Of a stretch of 64,000 bases of DNA, positions 37,805 through 49,688 are shown piece by piece. The notes beneath the pieces were generated by a model. It was not told the origin of the DNA. It saw only the letters and a program-made list of their open reading frames with translations, and ran no database searches. How positions within the stretch are numbered: the first letter of the stretch is position 1; each line of letters starts with the position of its first letter. Made by a program: the position numbers and the translations under genes. This DNA is from Chamaelirium japonicum (lineage: Eukaryota > Streptophyta > Magnoliopsida > Liliales > Melanthiaceae). The stretch is taken from the NCBI GenBank assembly GCA_947650365.1, contig OX393555.1, positions 78,807,995-78,871,994 of the forward strand, written 5' to 3'.

Positions 37805-38149
37805 AGAATGGATCGTACGAATGAGTAAGAATAGATCGTACGAATGAAATAGAATGGATCGTACGAATGAATTGGAATGGATCGTGCTAATGAATTAGAA
37901 TGGATCGTACGAATGAATTAGAATAGATTGTACGTATGAATTAGAATGGATCGTACGAATGAATTAGAATGGATCGTGCGAATATATTAGAATGGATCTT
38001 ACGAATGATTTAGAATGGATCGTACGAATGAATTAGAATGGATCGTACGAATGAATATGAATTAGAATGGATCGTATGAATGAATTAGGATGGATCGTAC
38101 GAATGAATTAGAATGGATCGTACGAATGAATTAGAATGGATTGTACGAA
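37805..38149 (+). repeat. Satellite block, + orientation
   Basis: Third copy of 19820-20167, with ATGAATATGAATTAG near 38051 and the exit GGATTGTACGAATGTATCC. Confidence 0.93.
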
Positions 38150-38411
38150 TGTATCCATTCTAATTCATTTCTTTGTGCGATCCATTCTAATTCATTAGCA
38201 CAATCCATTCTAATTCATTCGTACGATCCATTCTAATTCATTCATACGATCCATTCTAATTCATTCGTACGATCCATTCTAATTCATTCGCACGATCTAT
38301 TCTAATTCATTCATACAATCCATTCTAATTCATTAGCACGATCTATTCTAATTCATTCGTACGATCCATTCTATTTCATTCGTACAATCCATTCTTATTC
38401 ATTCGTACGAT
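38150..38411 (-). repeat. Satellite block, - orientation
   Basis: Third copy of 20168-20402. The marker CTTTGTGCGA is at 38171. It ends CGTACGATCATATG. Confidence 0.92.
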
Positions 38412-38463
38412 CATATGAATGAATTAGAATGAATTAGAATGGATCGTATGAATTAGAATGGAT
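38412..38463 (+). repeat. Satellite micro-block, + orientation
   Basis: Third copy of the roughly 52-bp + inset, with the same joins GATCATATG and GGATTCATTCGTACG. Confidence 0.92.
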
Positions 38464-40414
38464 TCATTCGTACGATCCATTCTAATTCATTAGCACGATC
38501 CATTCTAATTCATTCGTACGATCCATTCTATTTCATTCGTACGATCCATTCTTACTCATTCGTACGATCCAATCTATTTCTTTCAAACGATCCATTCTAA
38601 TTCATTCGCACGAATGTATCCATTCTAATTCATTCGTACGATCCATTCTATATCATTCGCACAATCTATTCTAATTCCTTTATACGATCCATTCTAATTC
38701 ATTAGAACAATCCATTCTAATTTATTTGTACGATCCATTCTAATTCATTCATACGATCCATTCTAATTCATTCCCATGAATGTATCCATTCTAATTCATA
38801 CGTGCAATCCATTCTAATTCATTCATACGATCAAATCTAATTCATTCATACGATCAATTCTAATTCATTCGTACGATCTATTCTAATTCATTCGCACGAT
38901 CCATTCTAATTCATTCATATGATCCATTCTAATCCATTCGTACGATCCATTCTAATTCATTCGAACGATCCATTCTAATTCATTCATACGATCCAATCTA
39001 ATTCATTCATACGATCCATTCTAATTCATTCGCACGAATGTATCCATCCTAATTCATTCGTACGATCCATTCTAAGTCATTCGCACAATCTATTCTAATT
39101 CATTCGTACGATCCATTCTAATTCATTCGCACGATCCATTCTAATTCATTTGCACGATCCATTCTAATTCATTCATACAATCCATTCTAATTCATTTGCA
39201 CAAATGTATCCATTCTAATTCATTCGTACGATCCATTCTAATTCCTTCGTACGATCCATTCTAATTCCTTCGTACGATCCATTGTATTTTATTCGTATGA
39301 TCCATTCTAATTCCTTCGTACGATCCATTCATTCATACGATCCATTCTAATTCATTCGCACAATCTATTCTAATTCATTCGTACGATCCATTCTAATTCA
39401 TTCGTACGATCCATTCTAATTTATTAGCACAATCCATTCTAATTCATTCATACGACCCATTCTAATTCGTACGATCCATTCTATTTCATTCGTGCGATCC
39501 ATTCTTACTCATTCGCACGAATATATCCATTCTAATTCATTCGCACGAATGTATCCATTCTAATTCCTTCGTACGATCCATTCATTCGTACGATCCATTC
39601 TAATTCATTGGCACAATCCATTCTAATTCATTGTACGATCCATTCTAATTCATTCATACGATCGACTCTAATTCATTAGCACGATCTATTCTAATTCATT
39701 CATACGTCCATTCTAATTCATACGAACCATTCTAATTCATTCATACGATCCATTATATTTCATTTGTATGATCCATTCTGATTCATTCGTACGATCCATT
39801 CGAATTCATTCATACGATCCACTCTAATTCATTCGCACAATCTATTCTAATTCATTCGTACGATCCATTCTAATTCATTAGCATGATCCATTCTAATTCA
39901 TTCGTACGATCCATTCTATTTCATTTGTATGATCCATTCGTACTCATTCGTACGATCCATTCTAATTCATTCGCACGAATGTATCCATTCTAATTCATTC
40001 GTACGATCCATTCATTCATACGATCCATTCTAATTCATTCGCACAATCTATTCTAATTCATTCGTACGATCCATTCTAATTCATTAGCACAATCTATTCT
40101 AATTCATTCATACGATCCATTCTATTTCATTCGTACGATCCATTCTTACTCATTCGTACGATCCATTCTAATTCATTCGCACAATCTATTCTAATTCATT
40201 CGTACGATCCATTCTAATTCCTTCATTCTTATTCATTCGTATGATCCATTCTAATTCATTCGCACAATCTATTCTAATTCATTCGTACGATCCATTCTAA
40301 TTCCTTCATTCTTATTCATTCGTACGATCCATTCTAATTCATACGTATGATCCATTCTAATTCATTCATACGATCCAATCTAATTCATTCATACGATCCA
40401 TTCGAATTCATTCG
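38464..40414 (-). repeat. Satellite block, - orientation
   Basis: Third copy of 20457 onward, continuous through the two ATTCCTTCATTCTTATTC units (near 40220 and 40305). Like 25319-27138 it has no second insertion of 17.2-kb material. It ends ATTCGATCATACGAATG. Confidence 0.93.
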
Positions 40415-40850
40415 ATCATACGAATGAGCAAGAATGGATCATACGAATGAAATAGAATGGATTGTACGATTGAGTAAGAATGGATCGTACGAATGAAATA
40501 GAATGGATCGTACGAATGAATTAGAATGGATACATTCGTGCGAATGAATTAGAATGGATCGTACGAATGAGTTAGAATGGATCGTACGAATGAATTAGAA
40601 TGAATCGTGCGAATGAATTAGAATGGATCGTACGAATGAATTAGAATGGATATATTCATGCGAATGAATTAGAATGGATCGTACGAATGAGTAAGAATGG
40701 ATCGTACGAATGAAATAGAATGGATCATACGAATGAATTAGAATGGATCGTGCAAATAAATTAGATTGGATCGTACGAAGGAATTAGAATGGATACATTC
40801 GTGCAAATGAATTAGAATGGATCGCATGAATGAATTAGAATGGATTGTAC
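40415..40850 (+). repeat. Satellite block, + orientation
   Basis: Homologue of 27139-27573. It ends GGATTGTAC joined to GTATGATCC. Confidence 0.93.
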
Positions 40851-41237
40851 GTATGATCCATTCTATTTCATTCGTACGATCCATTCTTAGTCATTCGTAC
40901 GATCCATTCTAATTCATTCGCACGATCCATTCTAATTCATTCATACGATCCATTCTATTTCATTCGTATGATCCATTCTAATTCCTTCGTCTGATCCATT
41001 CTAATTCATTCCCATGAATGTATCCATTCTAATTCATTCGTACGAACCATTCTAATTCATTCGCACGAATGTATCCATTCTAATTCATTCGTACGATCCA
41101 TTCTAATTCATTCGCACAATCTATTCTAATTCATTCGTACGATCCATTCTAATTCATTTGCACGATACATTCTAATTCATTCATACGATCCATTCTAATT
41201 CATTCGCACGATCTATTCTAATTCATTCGTATGATCC
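40851..41237 (-). repeat. Satellite block, - orientation
   Basis: Homologue of 27574-27960. It ends CGTATGATCCATACGAATG. This closes the 13.3-kb superunit that began at 27961. Confidence 0.93.
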
Positions 41238-42432
41238 ATACGAATGAATTAGAATGGATACATTCGTGCGAATAAATTAGAATGGATCATACGAATGAGT
41301 AAGAATGGATCGTACGAATGAAATACAATAGATCATACGAATGAAATAGAATGGATCATGCTAATGAATTAGAATGGATCGTACGAATGAATTAGAATGG
41401 ATCGTATGAATAAATTTGTACGTACAAATGAATTATAATAGATTGTGCGAAAGAATTAGAATGGATCGTACGAATAAATTAGAATGGATACATTCGTGCG
41501 AAAGAATTAGAATGGATTGTATGAATGAATTAGAATAGATCGTATGAATGAATTAGAATGGATCGTGCGAATGAATTAGAATGGATTGTAGGAATGAATT
41601 AGAATGGATCATGCTAATGAATTAGAATGGATCGTACGAATGAATTAGAATAGATTGTGCGAATGAATTATAATGGATCGTACGAATGAATTAGAATGGA
41701 TCGTAAGAATGAATTATAATGGATCGTGCGAATGAATTAGAATGGATCGTACGAATGAATTAGAATGGATACATTTGTGCGAATGTATTAGAATGGATCG
41801 TTCGAATGAGTTAGAATGGATCGTATGAATGAAATAGAATGGATCGTACGAATGAATTAGAATGGATCATGCTAATGAATTAGAATGGATCGTACGAATG
41901 AATTAGAATAGATTGTGCGAATGAATTAGAATGGATCGTACGAATGAATTAGAATGGATACATTCGTGCGAATGAATTAGAATGGATCGTATGAATGAAT
42001 TAGAATCGATCGTGCGAATGAATTAGAATGGATCGTACGAATGAATTAGAATGGATCGTATGAAGGAATTAGAATGGATTGTATGAATGAATAAGAATTG
42101 ATCGTACGAAGGAATTAGAATGGATCGTACGAAGGAATTAGAATGGATACATTCATGGGAATGAATTAGAATGGATCGTACAAAGGAATTAGAATGGATC
42201 ATACGAATGAAATAGAATGAATCTTATGAAGGAATTAGAATGGATCGTACGAATGAATTAGAATGGATCGCACGAATGAATTAGAATGGATCGTACCAAT
42301 GAAATAGAATGGATCGTACGAATGAATTAGATTGGATCGTATGAATGAATTAGAATGGATCATACGATTGAATTAGAATAGATCGTGCGAATGAATTAGA
42401 ATGGATTGTACGAATGAATTAGAATGGATTGT
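41238..42432 (+). repeat. Satellite block, + orientation
   Basis: Starts like 27961, with the shared AAATACAAT unit, then departs. It contains the perfect 16-bp palindrome ATTTGTACGTACAAAT at 41414-41429, which looks like a flip followed at once by a flip back. It ends GGATTGTACGATCC. Confidence 0.93.
41414..41429. repeat. 16-bp perfect palindrome at a double GTAC
   Basis: ATTTGTAC joined to GTACAAAT. Outside it the array is + on both sides, so only a fragment of a - unit is left. It is the same GTAC/GTAC join as at 18934, 27573 and 36990, but healed within one monomer. Confidence 0.85.
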
Positions 42433-42554
42433 ACGATCCATTCTATTTCATTCGTATGATCCATTCTAATTCCTTCGTACGATCCATTCTAATCCATTCT
42501 TATTCATTCGTACGATCCATTCTAATTCATTCGCACAATCTAATTTATTCGTAC
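42433..42554 (-). repeat. Satellite block, - orientation (about 120 bp)
   Basis: Five or so - units, two of them shortened (CTAATCCATTCTTATTC and CACAATCTAATTTATTC). It ends TTCGTACGTATGAATTGG, a GTAC/GTAT flip. It marks the start of the shuffled zone that runs to about 52 kb. Confidence 0.9.
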
Positions 42555-43766
42555 GTATGAATTGGATCGTATGAATGAATTAGAATGGATCGTACGTATG
42601 AATTAGAATGGATACATTCATGGGAATGAATTAGAATGGATCGTACGAAGGAATTCGAATGGATCATACGAAGGAATTAGAATGGATCGTACGAAGGAAT
42701 TAGAATGGATCGTACGAATGAATTCGAATGGATACATTCGTGCAAAAGAATTAGAATGGATTGTATGAATGAATTAGAATGGATCGTACAAATGAATTAG
42801 AATGGATCGTACGAATGAATTAGAATGGATACATTCGTGCGAATAAATTAGAATGGATCGTATGAATGAATTAGAATGGATCGTATGAATGAATTCGAAT
42901 GGATCGTACGAATGAATTATAATGGATACATTCGTGCGAATCTATTAGAATGGATCGTACGAATGAATTAGAATGGATACATTCGTACGAAAGAATTAGA
43001 ATGGATCGTACGAAAGAATTAGAATGGTTCGTATGAATAAATTCGAAGGGATCGTATGAATGAATTAGAATGGATCGTGCGAATGAATTAGAATGGATCA
43101 TATGAATGAATTAGAATAGATTGTTCGAATGAATTAGAATGAATCGTATGAATGAATTAGAATGGATACATTCGTGCAAGTGAATTATAATGGATCGTAT
43201 GAATGAATTAGAATGGATCGTATGAATGAATTCGAATGGATACATTCGTGCGAATGAATTAGAATGGATCGTATGAATGAATTAGAATGGATCGTACGAA
43301 TGAATTCGAATGGATCGTACGAATGAATTAGAACGGATCGTACGAATAAATTAGAATGGATCATACGAAGGAATTAGGGTGGATCGTACGAATGAATTAG
43401 AGTAGATACATTCGTGCGAAAGAATTAGAATGGATCATGCGAATGAATTAGAATGGATCGTATGAATGAATTAGAATGGATTGTACAAAGGAATTAGAGT
43501 GGATCGTACGAATGAATTAGAATAGATACATTCGTGCGAAAGAATTAGAATGGATTGTATGAATGAATTAGGATGGATCGTCTGAATGAATTAGAATGGA
43601 TCGTGCGAATGAATTAGAATTGATCGTACGAATGAATTAGAATGGATCGTATGAATGAATTCGAATGGATCGTACGAATGAATTAGAATGTATACATTCG
43701 TGCGAATGAATTAGAATGGTTCATACGAAGGAATTAGAATGGATCGTACGAATGAATTAGAATGGA
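42555..43766 (+). repeat. Satellite block, + orientation
   Basis: Mixed modules with several GGAATTAGGGTGG and TTCGAATGG units. It ends AATGGATCCATTCTATTC: the flip is centred on GGATCC at 43764-43769. Confidence 0.93.
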
Positions 43767-44215
43767 TCCATTCTATTCTAATTCATTCACACGATCCATT
43801 CTAATTCATTCATACGATCCATTCTAATTCATTCATACAATCCATTCTAATTCTTTCGCACGAATATATCCATTCTAATTCATTCATACGATCCACCGTA
43901 ATTCCTTCGTATGATCCATTCTAATTCATTCGCACGAATGTATCCATTCTAATTCATACGTACGATCCATTCAAATTCATTCATACGATCCAATCTAATT
44001 CATTCATACGATCCATTCTAATTCATTCGCACGAATGTATCCATGGGAATGAATCCATTCTAATTCATTTGTACGATCCATTCTAATTCATTCGTACGAT
44101 CCACTCTAATTCATTTGCATGATTCATTCATACGATTCATTCTAATTCATTTGCACAATCCATTCTAATTCATTCGCAAGATTCATTCGTATGATCCATT
44201 CTAATTCATTCGCAA
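43767..44215 (-). repeat. Satellite block, - orientation
   Basis: A - block with a small inset, CCATGGGAATGAATCC, at 44041-44056, where a few + bases (GGGAATGAAT) interrupt at CCATGG. It contains shortened units (GCATGATTCATTCATACG, GCAAGATTCATTCG). It ends ATTCGCAAGAATGGAATG. Confidence 0.9.
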
Positions 44216-44543
44216 GAATGGAATGAATTAGAATAGATACATTCGTGCGAATGAATTAGAATGGATCATATGAATGAATTAGATTGGATCGGAATGGATC
44301 GTACGAATAAATTAGAATGGATACATTCGTGTGAATGAATTAGAATGGATCGTATGATTGAATTAGAATGGATCGTATGAAGGAATTAGAATGGATCGTA
44401 CATATGAATTAGAATGGATACAATCATGCGAATGAATTAGAATGGATCGTACGAAGGAATTAGAATGGATCATACGAATGAAATAGAATGGGTCGTACGA
44501 AGGAAATAGAACGGATCGTGCGAATGAATAAGAATAGAATGGA
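44216..44543 (+). repeat. Satellite block, + orientation
   Basis: Includes a truncated junction GATTGGATCGGAATGG near 44282. It ends AGAATGGATCCATTCT, a 16-bp palindrome centred on GGATCC (44541-44546). Confidence 0.92.
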
Positions 44544-44680
44544 TCCATTCTAATTCATTCATAGGATCCAATCTAATTCATTCGCACAATCTATTCTAAT
44601 TCATTCGTACGATCCATTCTAATTCATTTGTACGATCCATTCTAATTCCTTCATACGATCCATTCTATTTCATTCGTATG
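44544..44680 (-). repeat. Satellite block, - orientation (about 135 bp)
   Basis: Six - units from the GGATCC flip to ATTTCATTCGTATGAATG, where the array turns back at CATTCGTATGAATG, an almost perfect palindrome. Confidence 0.9.
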
Positions 44681-44710
44681 AATGAATTAGAATGAATTAG
44701 AATGGATAGT
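44681..44710 (+). repeat. Satellite micro-block, + orientation
   Basis: About one and a half units (AATGAATTAG twice), ending GGATAGTACAATC, a flip at GTAC. Confidence 0.87.
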
Positions 44711-45506
44711 ACAATCTATTCTAATCTATTCGTATGATCTATTCTAATTCATTTGCACGATCCATTCTAATTCCTTCATACGATCCATACTAATTCATTC
44801 GTACGATCTAAATCATTCGCACGATCCATTCTAATTCATTCATATGATCCATTTTATTTCATTCGTACGATCCATTCTAATTCATTCGCTTTAATTCCTT
44901 CATACGATCCATTCTAATTCTTTCGTACGATCCATTCTAATTCCTTCGTACGATCCATTCTGTTTCATTTGTATGATCCATTCTAATTCCTTCGTACGAT
45001 CCATTCTAATTCAATCCCATGAATGTATCCATTCTAATTCATACGTACGATCCATTCTAATTCATTCATACGATCCAATCTAATTCATTCATACGATCCA
45101 TTCAAATTCATTCGCACGAATGTATCCATTCTAATTCATTCGTACGATCCATTCTAATTCATTCGCACAGTCAATTCTAATTCATTCGTACGATCCATTC
45201 TAATTCATTAGCACGATCCATTCTAATTCATTCGTACGATCCATTCTAATTCATTTGTACGATCCATTCTAATTCATTCGTACAATCCATTCTAATTCAT
45301 TCATACGATCCATTCTAATTCATTCATATAATCTATTCTAATTCATTTTTATTCATTCGCATAATCTATTCTTATTCATTCGTTCAATCCATTCAATCTA
45401 ATTCATTCGCACGATCCAATCTAATTCATTCGCACTATCCATTCTAATTCATTCGTACGATCCATTCTATATCATTCGTACGATCCATTCTTACTCATTC
45501 GTACGA
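44711..45506 (-). repeat. Satellite block, - orientation
   Basis: Contains the deletion join ATTCATTCGCTTTAATTCC near 44885, also seen at about 53320, and a divergent patch at 45340-45400 (ATTCATTTTTATTCATTCG, GTTCAATCCATTCAATC). An ATTCAATCCCATGAATG 97-bp module follows near 45010. It ends CGTACGATCATACG. Confidence 0.92.
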
Positions 45507-46243
45507 TCATACGAAGGAATTAGAATGGATCATTTGAATGAATTAGAATGGATCGTGTGAATGAATTAGAATGGATCGTACGAATGAATTAGAATGGATC
45601 ATATGAATGAATTAGAATGGATCGTACATTTGAATTAGAATGGATACATTCATGGGAATGAATTAGAATGGATTGTATGAATGAATTAGAATGGATCGTA
45701 TGAATGAATTCGAATGGATCGTGCGAATCAATTAGAATGGATACATTCGGATTGTACGAAGGAATTAGAATGGTTCGTACGAAAAAATAAGAATAGATTG
45801 TGCGAATGAATTAGAATGGATCGTACGAATGAATTAGAATGGATCGTGCTAATGAATTAGAAGGATCGTATGAATGAATTAGAATAGATTGTGCGAATTA
45901 ATTAGAATGGATCGTACGAATGAATTAGAATGGATCGTATGAATGAATTAGAATGGATACATTCATGGGAATGAATTAGAATGGATCGTACGAAGGAATT
46001 AGAATGGATCGTGCGAATGAATTAGAATGGATCATACGAAGGAATTTAGAATGGATCGTATGAATGAATTAGATTGGATCGTATGAATGAATTAGAATGG
46101 ATCATATCAATGAATTAGAATGGATCGTGCGAACGAATTAGAATGGATCGTATGAATGAATTAGATTGGATCGTATGAATGAATTAGAATGGATCGTATG
46201 AATGAATTAGAATGGATCGTATGAATGAATTAGAATGGATCGT
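45507..46243 (+). repeat. Satellite block, + orientation
   Basis: Modules with CATTCATGGGAATG and GAAGG units. One 28-mer is cut at CATTCGGATTG (near 45746). It ends TGGATCGTACGATCCA, a 16-bp palindrome at 46236-46251. Confidence 0.92.
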
Positions 46244-46493
46244 ACGATCCAATCTAATTCATACAATCCAATCTAATTCATTCATATGATCCATTCTAAT
46301 TCATTCTAATTCATTCGTACGATCCATTCTAAATTATTCATACGATCCATTCTAATTCATTCATACGATCCATTCTAATTCATTCGCACGAATGTATTCA
46401 TTCTAATTCATTCGTACGATCCATTCTAATTCATTCGCACGATCCATTCTAATTCATTCGTACGATCCATTCTAATTCTAATTAATTCTAATT
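46244..46493 (-). repeat. Satellite block, - orientation
   Basis: From the CGTACG flip to CTAATTCTAATTAATTCTA, where half-units of - type pile up before turning into GATTAGAATGG. Confidence 0.9.
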
Positions 46494-46812
46494 GATTAGA
46501 ATGGATCGTACGAATGAATTAGAATGTATACATTCGTGCGAATGAATTAGAATGGATTGTATGAATGAATTAGAATGGATTAGAATGGATACATTTGTGC
46601 GAAAGAATTAGAATGGATTAGATAGGATTAGAATGGATTAGAAAGAATTAGAATGGATCGTACGAATTAATTAGAATGGATCGTGCTAATAAATTAGAAT
46701 GGATCGTACCAATGAATTAGAATAGATTGTGCGAATGAATTAGAATGGATCATGCAAATGAATTAGAATGGATACATTCGTGCGAATGAATTAGAATGGA
46801 TCGTACGAATGA
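46494..46812 (+). repeat. Satellite block, + orientation, with half-unit run
   Basis: Bases 46560-46660 hold repeats of a 10-12 bp half-unit (GAATGGATTA, GATAGGATTA, GAATGGATTA, GAAAGAATTA) in place of full 23-mers. It ends GAATGAATCCATTC. Confidence 0.88.
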
Positions 46813-46833
46813 ATCCATTCTAATTAGAATGGA
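46813..46833. repeat. Triple flip within 21 bp
   Basis: GAATCCATTCTAATTAG followed by AATGGATCCATTC: + to - at GAATCC, - to + at CTAATTAG, + to - at GGATCC (46831-46836). The piece between is under one monomer in each direction and could fold on itself. Confidence 0.85.
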
Positions 46834-47104
46834 TCCATTCTAATTCATTCGTACGATCCATTCTAATTCATTCGCACGATCCATTCTAATTCATTCATAC
46901 GATCCATTCTAATTCATTCGTATGATCCATTCTAATTCATTTGCACGATCCATTCTAATTCATTCGTACGATCCATTCAATTCATTCATATGATCCATTC
47001 TAATTCATTCATACGATACATTCTAATTCATTCGCACAATCTATTCTAATTCATTCGTACGATCAATTCAAATTCATTCGCACGATCCATTATAATTCAT
47101 TAGC
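46834..47104 (-). repeat. Satellite block, - orientation
   Basis: Twelve or so units, one shortened (CCATTCAATTCATTC near 46975). It ends AATTCATTAGCGAATGATG. Confidence 0.9.
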
Positions 47105-47335
47105 GAATGATGAATCGTACGAATGAATTAGAATGGATCGTACGAAGGAATTAGGGTGGATCGTATGAATGAATTAGAATGGATACATTCGTGCGAAAGA
47201 CTTAGAATGGATTGTATGAATGAATTAGAATGGATCGTGCAAATGAATTAGAATAGATACATTCGTGCGAATGAATTAGAATGGATCATACAAAGGAATT
47301 AGGGTGGATCGTACGAATGAATAAGAATGGACCGT
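47105..47335 (+). repeat. Satellite block, + orientation
   Basis: Contains two 74-bp-type GGAATTAGGGTGG modules. It ends GGACCGTACGATCC, a flip at CGTACG. Confidence 0.9.
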
Positions 47336-47718
47336 ACGATCCATTCTAATTCATTTGTAAGATCCATTCTAACTCATTCGCATGAATATATCCATTCTAA
47401 TTCATTCGCACGATCCATTCTAATTCATTCATGCGATCCATTCTAATTAATTCATACGATCCATTTTAATTCATTCGCACGAATGTATCCATTCTAATTC
47501 ATTCGTAGATCCATTCTAATTCATTCATACGATCCATTCAAATTCATTCATACGATCCATTCTAATTCATTCGCACGAATGTATCCATTCTAATTCATTC
47601 GTACGATCGATTCTAATTCATTCTAATTCATTCACACGATCCATTCTAATTCATTCATACGATCCATTCTAATTCATTCGTACGATCCATTCTAATTCAT
47701 TCTAATTCATTCATACGA
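47336..47718 (-). repeat. Satellite block, - orientation
   Basis: Contains two units shortened to ATTCTAATTCATTCTAATTC (near 47620 and 47690). It ends CATACGATCGTACG, a flip at CGATCG. Confidence 0.9.
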
Positions 47719-48226
47719 TCGTACGAATGAATAAGAATGGATCGTACGAATAAAATAGAATGGATCGTTGAAATGAATTAGAATGGATTGTGCTAATGAA
47801 TTAGAATGGATCGTACGAATGAATTAGAATAGATCGTGCGAATGAATTAGAATGGATTGTACGAATGAATTAGAATGGATCGTATGAATGAATTAGAATC
47901 GATCATGCAAATGAATTAGAATGGATCATACGAATGAATTAGAATGGATCGTACGAATGAATTAGAATAGATCGTGCGAATGAATTAGAATAGATTGTGC
48001 GAATGATGAATTAGAATGGATTAGAATGGATTGTGCAAATGAATTAGAATGGATCGTACGAATGAATTAGAGTGGATACATTTGTCCAAATGAATTAGAA
48101 TGGATCGTATGAATGAATTAGAATGGATCGTATGAAGGAATTAGAATGGATCGTGCGAATGAATTAGAATGGATCGTACGAATGAATTAGAATGGATACA
48201 TTCGTGTGAATGAATTAGAATGGATC
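47719..48226 (+). repeat. Satellite block, + orientation
   Basis: Includes CGAATGATGAATTAG and a GGATTAGAATGGATTG half-unit pair near 48003-48030. It ends GGATCATTCTAATCC. Confidence 0.9.
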
Positions 48227-49054
48227 ATTCTAATCCATTCTAATTCATTCCTATGATCCATTCTAATTCATATGTACGATCCATTCTAATTCATTCATAC
48301 GATCCAATCTAGTTCATTCATACGATCCATTCTAATTCATTCGCATGAATGTATCCATTCTAATTCATTCTAATTCCTTCGTACGATCCATTCGTACGAT
48401 CCATTCTAATTCCTTCGCACGAATGTATCCATGCACGAATGTATCCATTCTAATTCATTCGTACGATCAATTCTAATTCCTTCGTATAATATATTCTAAT
48501 TCATTCGCAAGATCCATTCTAATTCATTCATACGATCCATTCTAATACATTCGTATGATCCATTCTAATTCATTCACACAATCTATTCTAATTTATTCGT
48601 ACGATCCATTCTAATTCATTAGCACGAATGTATCCATTCTAATTCTAATCCATTCTAATTCATTCGTACGATCCACCCTAATTCCTTCGTACGATCCATT
48701 CGCATTCCTTCGTACGATCCATTCTAATTCCTTCGTACGATCAATTCTATTTCATTCAAATGATCCATTCTAATTCCTTCGTACGATCCATTCTAATTCA
48801 TTCCCATGAATGTATCCATTCTAATTCATACATACGATCCATTCTAATTCATTCATACGATCCAATCTAATTCATTCATACGATCCATTCTAATTCATTC
48901 GTACGATCCATTCTAATTCATTGGCACAATCTATTCAAATTCATTCGTACGATCCATTCTAATTCATTAGCACGATCCATTCTAATTCATTCGTACGATC
49001 CATTCTATTTCATTCGTACAATCCATTCTTACTCATTCATGCAATCAAGTCTAA
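48227..49054 (-). repeat. Satellite block, - orientation
   Basis: Contains a small direct duplication of GCACGAATGTATCCATG (near 48417-48440), half-units near 48640, and a 97-bp ATTCCCATGAATG module near 48800. It ends AGTCTAATTAGAATGG, a flip at CTAATTAG. Confidence 0.92.
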
Positions 49055-49514
49055 TTAGAATGGATCGTACGTATGAATTAGAATGGATCGTACGAAGGAA
49101 TTAGAATGGATCATACGAATGAAATAGAATGGATCGTATGAAGGAATTAGAATGGATCATACGACAAATGAATTAGAATGAATTAGAATGTATCGTGCGA
49201 ATGTAATTAGAATGGATCGTATGAATGAATTAGAATAAATTAGAATGGATCGTATGAATGAATTAGAATGGATTAGAATGGATCGTATGAATGAATTAGA
49301 ATGGATTTGAATGGATCGTACGAAGGAATTAGAATGGATCATACGAATGAATTAGAATGAATACATTCGTGTGAATGAATTAGAATGGATCGTATGAATG
49401 AATTAGATTGGATCATATGAATGGATTATAATGGATCATATGAATGAATTAGAATGGATAGTACGAATGAATTAGAATGGATCGTATGAAGGAATAAGAA
49501 TGGATACATTCGTA
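49055..49514 (+). repeat. Satellite block, + orientation
   Basis: Bases 49160-49315 carry repeated half-units (AATGAATTAGAATG twice, AATAAATTAG, GGATTAGAATGG, GGATTTGAATGG), each about 10 bp extra after a full unit. It ends in a 28-mer CATTCGTACGATCC. Confidence 0.9.
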
Positions 49515-49688
49515 CGATCCTTTCTAATTCATTCATACAATCCATTCTAATTCTTTCGCACGAATGTATCCATTCTAATTCATTCGTACGATCCACCCTA
49601 ATTGCTTCGTATGATCCATTCTAATTCTTTCGCACGAATGTATCCATTCTAATTCATTCGTACGATCCATTCTAATTAATTCACACGA
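49515..49688 (-). repeat. Satellite block, - orientation
   Basis: One 74-bp ACCCTAATTG module plus flanking units. It ends CACACGATCGTATG, a flip at CGATCG. Confidence 0.9.

Larger units (their letters stand above)
27961..41237. repeat. 13.3-kb superunit (segmental duplication)
   Basis: This stretch, 13,277 bp from one GATCCATACGAATG flip to the next, repeats the order of blocks found at about 9.1-27.96 kb, minus one 4.9-kb copy. Paired landmarks: 10772/29644, 16621/34114, 16702/34195, 18151 or 23065/36235, 27571/40848. DNA right of 41238 again starts like DNA right of 27961, so the superunit is tandem. Confidence 0.87.

Noticed and set aside
42871-43101. 76-codon open frame on the - strand, the longest seen
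   Set aside because: Still pure repeat periodicity; length is within what a degenerate 69-bp frame cycle gives over 64 kb.
44363-44548. 61-codon open frame on the - strand
   Set aside because: Repeat translation crossing a GGATCC flip; no coding signal.
45340-45400. Short unique island
   Set aside because: ATTCATTTTTATTCATTCG and neighbours are degraded monomers; every 10-bp piece still aligns to the unit.
46560-46660. Insertion of a different repeat or mobile element
   Set aside because: The odd stretch is made of GAATGGATTA-like halves of the monomer; there are no terminal repeats, target-site duplication or foreign sequence.
49157-49342. 61-codon open frame on the - strand with a SNSFIRSILIH repeat
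   Set aside because: It coincides with the half-unit run at 49160-49315, where extra 10-bp pieces happen to keep the frame.
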